This document shows, piece after piece, positions 4,136 to 7,365 of a stretch of 7,365 nt of DNA. Source of the DNA: Parcubacteria group bacterium Greene0416_79. Lineage in GTDB: Bacteria; Patescibacteriota; Minisyncoccia; Phycocordibacterales; UBA10002. The stretch spans positions 1-7,365 of the forward strand of contig VMES01000029.1 in NCBI GenBank assembly GCA_007375655.1, in the 5' to 3' direction. Under the pieces are notes generated by a model that did not search any database, was not told the DNA's origin, and saw only the letters and a program-made list of their open reading frames with translations. Every line of letters starts with the position of its first letter. The first letter of the stretch is position 1. Position numbers and translations under genes: made by a program.

Positions 4136-4519
4136 ATGAAAAGAATATTTGTGCTGGAGGACGACATAGCTTGTGCCGTACTTATCATAGCCACACTCAA
4201 GCACCTTGCGCCGACGGCGCTCGTGGTTCATGCGGAGAGTATCGCGCAGGCAAAGTCTCTCCTTATTACCGAGGACCGAGAAACCCCGCTGTTTGGTCTC
4301 GCTATTCTGGACTTCAATGTTCCGGATGGTAATGGCACCGAGCTCGTGGGGTTGATTCGGGAAAGATTTCCGGGCTGCAGTGTCTGTATGCATAGCGGTC
4401 AGATACCTTGGGACTTGGCTGCGATGACAGAGATGCAGCGAGTCGCTCCCGACGAAATGCTGGCGAAGCCAGCGAAGATGGACGACTATAGAAAGATTCT
4501 CAGGAGGGCAGGGATGTGA
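4136..4519 (+). CDS. Stand-alone response-regulator receiver domain protein
   Basis: This 127-aa CheY-like protein consists of the receiver domain only, with no output domain. Acidic residues E8-D9-D10 (VLEDD) form the Mg2+ site, D59 in LAILDFNVPDGNG is the expected phosphoacceptor, S87 (MHSGQ) takes the Thr/Ser switch position and K111 (LAKPA) is the conserved Lys before the cis-Pro. It should be phosphorylated by an unlinked histidine kinase and act by protein-protein contact; the partner is unknown, and no kinase lies in the window. The ATG at 4136 begins directly with beta-strand 1 (MKRIFVLEDD), and no Shine-Dalgarno precedes it. It is divergent from uvrC and convergent with uvrA, which is an odd place for a signalling gene; a repair-linked role would be speculation. 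Confidence 0.92.
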   Translation: MKRIFVLEDDIACAVLIIATLKHLAPTALVVHAESIAQAKSLLITEDRETPLFGLAILDFNVPDGNGTELVGLIRERFPGCSVCMHSGQIPWDLAAMTEMQRVAPDEMLAKPAKMDDYRKILRRAGM

Positions 4520-4538
4520 AAAGTGCATTTGACCCAAC

Positions 4539-4570
4539 AAGCGTTCCGCTCCAGTGCGGACGCTTTTTTC
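4539..4570 (+). terminator. Rho-independent terminator of the response-regulator gene
   Basis: AAGCGT (4539-4544), bulged T, CCGC pairs with GCGG, ACGCTT (4556-4565), loop TCCAGT, then TTTTTTCTTTTC. It lies in the 54-bp gap to the uvrA stop and functions only on the + strand; no terminator is seen for uvrA. Confidence 0.8.
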
Positions 4571-4573
4571 TTT

Positions 4574-7210
4574 TCATTCCTTTCGCAACGCCTTCTTGAG
4601 ATACTGCCCCGTATATGATGTTCGGTGATTCGCCACATCCTCCGGCGTTCCTTTTGCGACAATACGGCCGCCGCCGTCTCCTCCGTCAGGCCCAAAGTCA
4701 ATTACATAGTCGGCGCATTTAATCACATCCATATTGTGCTCAATCACGACAACGGTGTTGCCGTGGTCCGCGAGCGTTTGAAGAATTTCAACAAGTTTCT
4801 TCACATCTTCGTAGTGGAGCCCAACGGTGGGTTCGTCCAGTAGATAGATCGTCTTCTGCACATGCCGGCGGAAAAGTTCCGATGAAATCTTCACCCGTTG
4901 CGCCTCGCCTCCGGAGAGCGTCGTTGCCGACTGCCCAAGTTCCAGATACCCGAGCCCGACTTCATTCAAGGTCTTGAGGCGGTCATAGATGGCGGGAATA
5001 TCCTCAAAGAAGGTGAATGCCTCCTCAATCGTCATCTGGAGGAGATCGTAGACGCTCTTTTTCTTGTACTTCACCTCAAGGGTTTCTTTCATAAACCGCT
5101 TTCCGTTGCAGAGATCGCAGGTGACGTAGACCGTGGGAAGAAAATGCATCTCAACCGCGATCTCGCCATTCCCTTGACAGGCCTCGCACCGCCCTCCTTT
5201 TACATTGAAAGAAAAACGGCTCGGACCCCAGCCGCGCACCAGCGCCTCCTCGGTCTCCGAGAAGAGCTGCCGGACGAATGTCCACGCGCCGGTGTAGGTC
5301 GCCGGATTGCTCCGCGGAGTCCGCCCGATCGGCGATTGGTCAATCAAGATCGCGCGGGAGAGGTACTCGGCGCCGGTAAAAGAGGAGCAGTTGAAGGTTG
5401 CCGCGCTTCGGTGTCTGCGTTCAAGCCGGGCTTGCAGATTTTTGTGAACGACTTCATAGAGAAACGAGGACTTGCCGGAACCGGAGACGCCGGTGATGAC
5501 CGTGAGTTTCCCGAGTGGCACCTCCACGGTCACATTCTTCAGGTTGAAGATGCTCGCCCCACGAACCCTAAGCGCGCCTTTATCCTGTGTTCGGCGAGCC
5601 GCCGGCATCGGCACCTCCTCATCTCCGCGAAGGTACGCGAGCGTCAAGGAATTGCTCTCGTTCTTTTTTGCACGAAGGAGTGTGTGAAGCTCATCAGAGA
5701 CGACAATGTGCCCTCCGTGCACGCCGGCGCCCGGACCAAGGTCCACCATAAAGTCCGATGAGAGAATCGTCTCCTCGTCATGCTCTACGACAATGATGGT
5801 GTTGCCGAGGTCGCGCAGGTGGAGAAGCGTCTTTATGAGACGGGCGTTGTCTCGCGCGTGAAGGCCTATGGTCGGCTCATCCAGCACATAGAGCGCGCCG
5901 ACCAGCCCAGAGCCAAGCTGTGAGGCGAGCCGGATACGCTGGGCCTCTCCGCCCGAGAGCGTGTGTGCGCGGCGATCCAAGGTAAGATATTCAATTCCGA
6001 CATCAACCATAAACTGCAGGCGCGATTCAATTTCCCGCAGCACGACCTTCGCAATCTCGTGCTCTTTTGGCGTCAATTTCAAATCGGCAAAAAACTCAAA
6101 ACAGTCCGCGATGGAGAGATTGACGAGTTCAACGATGTTTAGAGGTTCAACCTCTCTGCCCGTCTTTGAGGTTGAACCTCTGAAACCTCCAAGACGTATA
6201 CACAGCGCCTCCTCCCGAAGCCGCGCGCCCTTGCATTTCGGACACGGCTCATCGCCGAAAAAATGTCTCGTGCCAAGCCCGTGGCACTCGGGACATGCGC
6301 CGTGCGGGGAGTTGAAGGAGAAGAGCCGCGGCTCAATCTCGGGATAGGAAAATCCGTCATAGGGGCACATGAACTTCGCGGAGATGACGCGGCTCTCAAG
6401 CGGCGTCTCAACCCTAAGAAGCCCGTCCGATTCGTGGAGCGCGCGCTCAATCGCTTCGGGTAATCGTTCATTCTTCGCCTCGTTTCCGTCTGCGCCCACT
6501 GCTCCGAGCTCCGTCAGATAGAATTCGTCAACGAAGACATCTATGTCGTGTTTCTTATGCCTTGCGAGCTCAATCCGCTCTCGGAGGTTATGCTCCACTC
6601 CGTCAATCTTGACCTGTGCGTATCCCTTACCTAGGAGATCATAGAGAAGCTGGTAGTACTCCCCCTTTCTTCCAACCACCACCGGCGCGTAGAGGCGCAT
6701 CTTCGCTCCGTTCAAGGAAACCCCGAGGACCTTTTTCTCCTCCTTTCCGGCAAGCGCTTTCTGTGCCACTTCCAGAATCGCCTCCTTTATCTCCTCGCCG
6801 GACAGCTTCCGTATTTCGCGATTGCATAGCAGACAATGTGGTCTACCGACACGCGCAAAAAGCACGCGAAGGTAATCATAGATCTCGGTGATGGTCGCGA
6901 CCGTGGAACGCGGATTGTTGGAACGCGACTTCTGGTCAATGGAGATTGCCGGAGAGAGTCCGACAATCTCATCCACGTCCGGCTTCTGCATCTGGCGGAG
7001 AAACTGCCGCGCGTACGCGGAGAGCGACTCCACATATCGCCGCTGTCCTTCGGCAAAGATCGTGTCAAACGCCAGAGATGACTTTCCGCTTCCCGAAAGT
7101 CCGGTAAAGACAATCATCTTGTTGCGCGGCATCTCCACCGTGATGTTCTTCAGATTGTGCGTCCGCGCGCCTTTTACAATCAACTTATCTTCTCGTGATT
7201 CCTTTTCCAT
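4574..7210 (-). CDS. uvrA: UvrABC excinuclease subunit A, lacking the insertion domain
   Basis: UvrA is the dimeric ABC-type ATPase that finds DNA damage and loads UvrB. The protein is 878 aa (typical about 940). ATPase I: Walker A GLSGSGKSS (37-45), signature LSGGEAQ (418-424), Walker B YVLDEPT (441-447). ATPase II: Walker A GVSGSGKSS (574-582), signature LSGGEAQ (765-771), Walker B (790-795). The UvrB-binding region (about 130-270) is present. Zinc ligands: C126/C129 with C323/C326; C282/D285/C306/C309, where the second Cys is Asp; C675/C678/C698/C701. The roughly 110-residue insertion domain normally between GLG and CPxCxG is reduced to about a dozen residues (314-322). A palindrome-encoded insert occupies 344-357. 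The ATG at 7210 is chosen because family homology starts right after it; the upstream in-frame ATG (7282) lies in the leader hairpin. No Shine-Dalgarno. Confidence 0.97.
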   Translation of the reverse strand: MEKESREDKLIVKGARTHNLKNITVEMPRNKMIVFTGLSGSGKSSLAFDTIFAEGQRRYVESLSAYARQFLRQMQKPDVDEIVGLSPAISIDQKSRSNNPRSTVATITEIYDYLRVLFARVGRPHCLLCNREIRKLSGEEIKEAILEVAQKALAGKEEKKVLGVSLNGAKMRLYAPVVVGRKGEYYQLLYDLLGKGYAQVKIDGVEHNLRERIELARHKKHDIDVFVDEFYLTELGAVGADGNEAKNERLPEAIERALHESDGLLRVETPLESRVISAKFMCPYDGFSYPEIEPRLFSFNSPHGACPECHGLGTRHFFGDEPCPKCKGARLREEALCIRLGGFRGSTSKTGREVEPLNIVELVNLSIADCFEFFADLKLTPKEHEIAKVVLREIESRLQFMVDVGIEYLTLDRRAHTLSGGEAQRIRLASQLGSGLVGALYVLDEPTIGLHARDNARLIKTLLHLRDLGNTIIVVEHDEETILSSDFMVDLGPGAGVHGGHIVVSDELHTLLRAKKNESNSLTLAYLRGDEEVPMPAARRTQDKGALRVRGASIFNLKNVTVEVPLGKLTVITGVSGSGKSSFLYEVVHKNLQARLERRHRSAATFNCSSFTGAEYLSRAILIDQSPIGRTPRSNPATYTGAWTFVRQLFSETEEALVRGWGPSRFSFNVKGGRCEACQGNGEIAVEMHFLPTVYVTCDLCNGKRFMKETLEVKYKKKSVYDLLQMTIEEAFTFFEDIPAIYDRLKTLNEVGLGYLELGQSATTLSGGEAQRVKISSELFRRHVQKTIYLLDEPTVGLHYEDVKKLVEILQTLADHGNTVVVIEHNMDVIKCADYVIDFGPDGGDGGGRIVAKGTPEDVANHRTSYTGQYLKKALRKE
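6141..6181. repeat. 14-bp inverted repeat inside uvrA
   Basis: AGAGGTTCAACCTC (6141-6154) and GAGGTTGAACCTCT (6168-6181) are exact reverse complements with a 13-nt loop; each arm is itself nearly palindromic around AGAGGTT/AACCTCT. It encodes residues 344-357, extending a loop in signature domain I. Confidence 0.85.
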
Positions 7211-7310
7211 ACAATGTGCTATGCCTATGGGATTGCACATAGGGTAAACCCCCACACCTTGACCACAGGGCATTTCACGCAAATTTCACGCAAGGTGTGG
7301 GGGTAAAGTA
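7211..7310 (-). promoter_or_regulatory. Structured 5' leader of uvrA
   Basis: A leader of about 100 nt follows the extended -10. Hairpin 1 pairs 7304-7292 with 7260-7248 (13 bp, ACCCCCACACCTT arms, 31-nt loop). The loop contains two tandem copies of ATTTCACGCAA (7272-7282, 7283-7293 on +), the second overlapping the arm. Hairpin or dyad 2 is CCTATG-N8-CATAGG (7243-7224), an operator-like 20-bp site ending 13 nt before the ATG. It does not match the E. coli or Bacillus LexA boxes. A cis-regulatory role is inferred from position. Confidence 0.45.
7244..7304. repeat. Dispersed C-rich element, inverted pair
   Basis: GTAAACCCCCACACCTT at 7244-7260, continuing GACCAC to 7266, is the second copy of the 2010-2033 element. 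AAGGTGTGGGGGT at 7292-7304 is its inverted partner. The intervening CACAGGGCATT (7264-7274) also occurs at 2681-2691 beside the 2618-2652 palindrome. Confidence 0.65.
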
Positions 7311-7316
7311 GCAGAC

Positions 7317-7325
7317 ACTATAGCA
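7317..7325 (-). promoter_or_regulatory. Extended -10 promoter of uvrA
   Basis: The - strand reads TGC-TATAGT (7325-7317), an extended -10 (TGN-TATAAT type). There is no consensus -35; a terminator T-tract occupies that place. The predicted start is near 7310. Confidence 0.45.
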
Positions 7326-7333
7326 GAGTGTGG

Positions 7334-7364
7334 AAAAAAGAAAAAGCAGCGAGCCGCTCGCTGC
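7334..7364 (-). terminator. Rho-independent terminator of a - strand gene beyond the window
   Basis: GCAGCGAG (7346-7353) pairs with CTCGCTGC (7357-7364), loop CCG, with TTTTTCTTTTTT following on the - strand. It insulates uvrA from the upstream gene. Confidence 0.8.
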
Positions 7365-7365
7365 C

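Noticed and set aside
4898..5761. 287-codon + strand open frame
   Set aside because: It lies wholly antisense to well-conserved uvrA coding sequence and has no recognisable domain.
7211..7282. Upstream in-frame ATG for uvrA
   Set aside because: It would place leader hairpins in the coding sequence, and UvrA homology begins at MEKESREDKLIVKGARTHNL (7210).

Overview
The window looks like chromosomal DNA from a small-genome bacterium, most plausibly Patescibacteria/CPR (Parcubacteria-like). The grounds are indirect: an archaeal/eukaryal-type PheT C-terminus, a UvrC without its C-terminal helix-hairpin-helix region, a UvrA without its insertion domain, almost no Shine-Dalgarno sequences, several promoters placed so that the mRNA would be leaderless, and many short palindromes. 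TGA ends five of the six genes, so the genetic code is the standard bacterial one. The lineage is an inference; no 16S or marker tree is available here.

Layout. 1-330: end of pheT on the + strand. The first ~57 bases read on the - strand as an ABC-ATPase Walker A segment, so a breakpoint or assembly chimera lies at about 45-60. 389-726: promoter, tRNA-Leu(CAA) with a badly paired acceptor stem, twin hairpins, a second copy of a tRNA-Leu 3' half, and a terminator. 746-1130: a long inverted repeat and a small GIY-YIG nuclease gene with an apparently leaderless promoter. 1109-1873 (-): a ZIP-family metal transporter overlapping the nuclease gene tail to tail. 1899-2723: about 800 bp without a convincing protein gene. 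It contains two - strand structured RNA candidates, each ending in an intrinsic terminator, the first also with a promoter, plus a perfect DnaA box and a palindrome.

2724-4073 (-): a short uvrC. 4136-4519 (+): a stand-alone response-regulator receiver domain, divergent from uvrC with interleaved promoters. 4574-7210 (-): uvrA with an approximately 100-nt structured leader. 7334-7364: terminator of a - strand gene beyond the window.

Functional theme. uvrA and uvrC form a nucleotide excision repair neighbourhood, with a single receiver domain between them. Both repair proteins are minimised in specific domains, and both genes carry in-frame palindromes or heptamer repeats at variable loops. 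The most unusual material is the pair of RNA candidates at 2158-2550, the tRNA-Leu rearrangement, the dispersed CCCCCACACC element, and the intragenic repeats in the two uvr genes.
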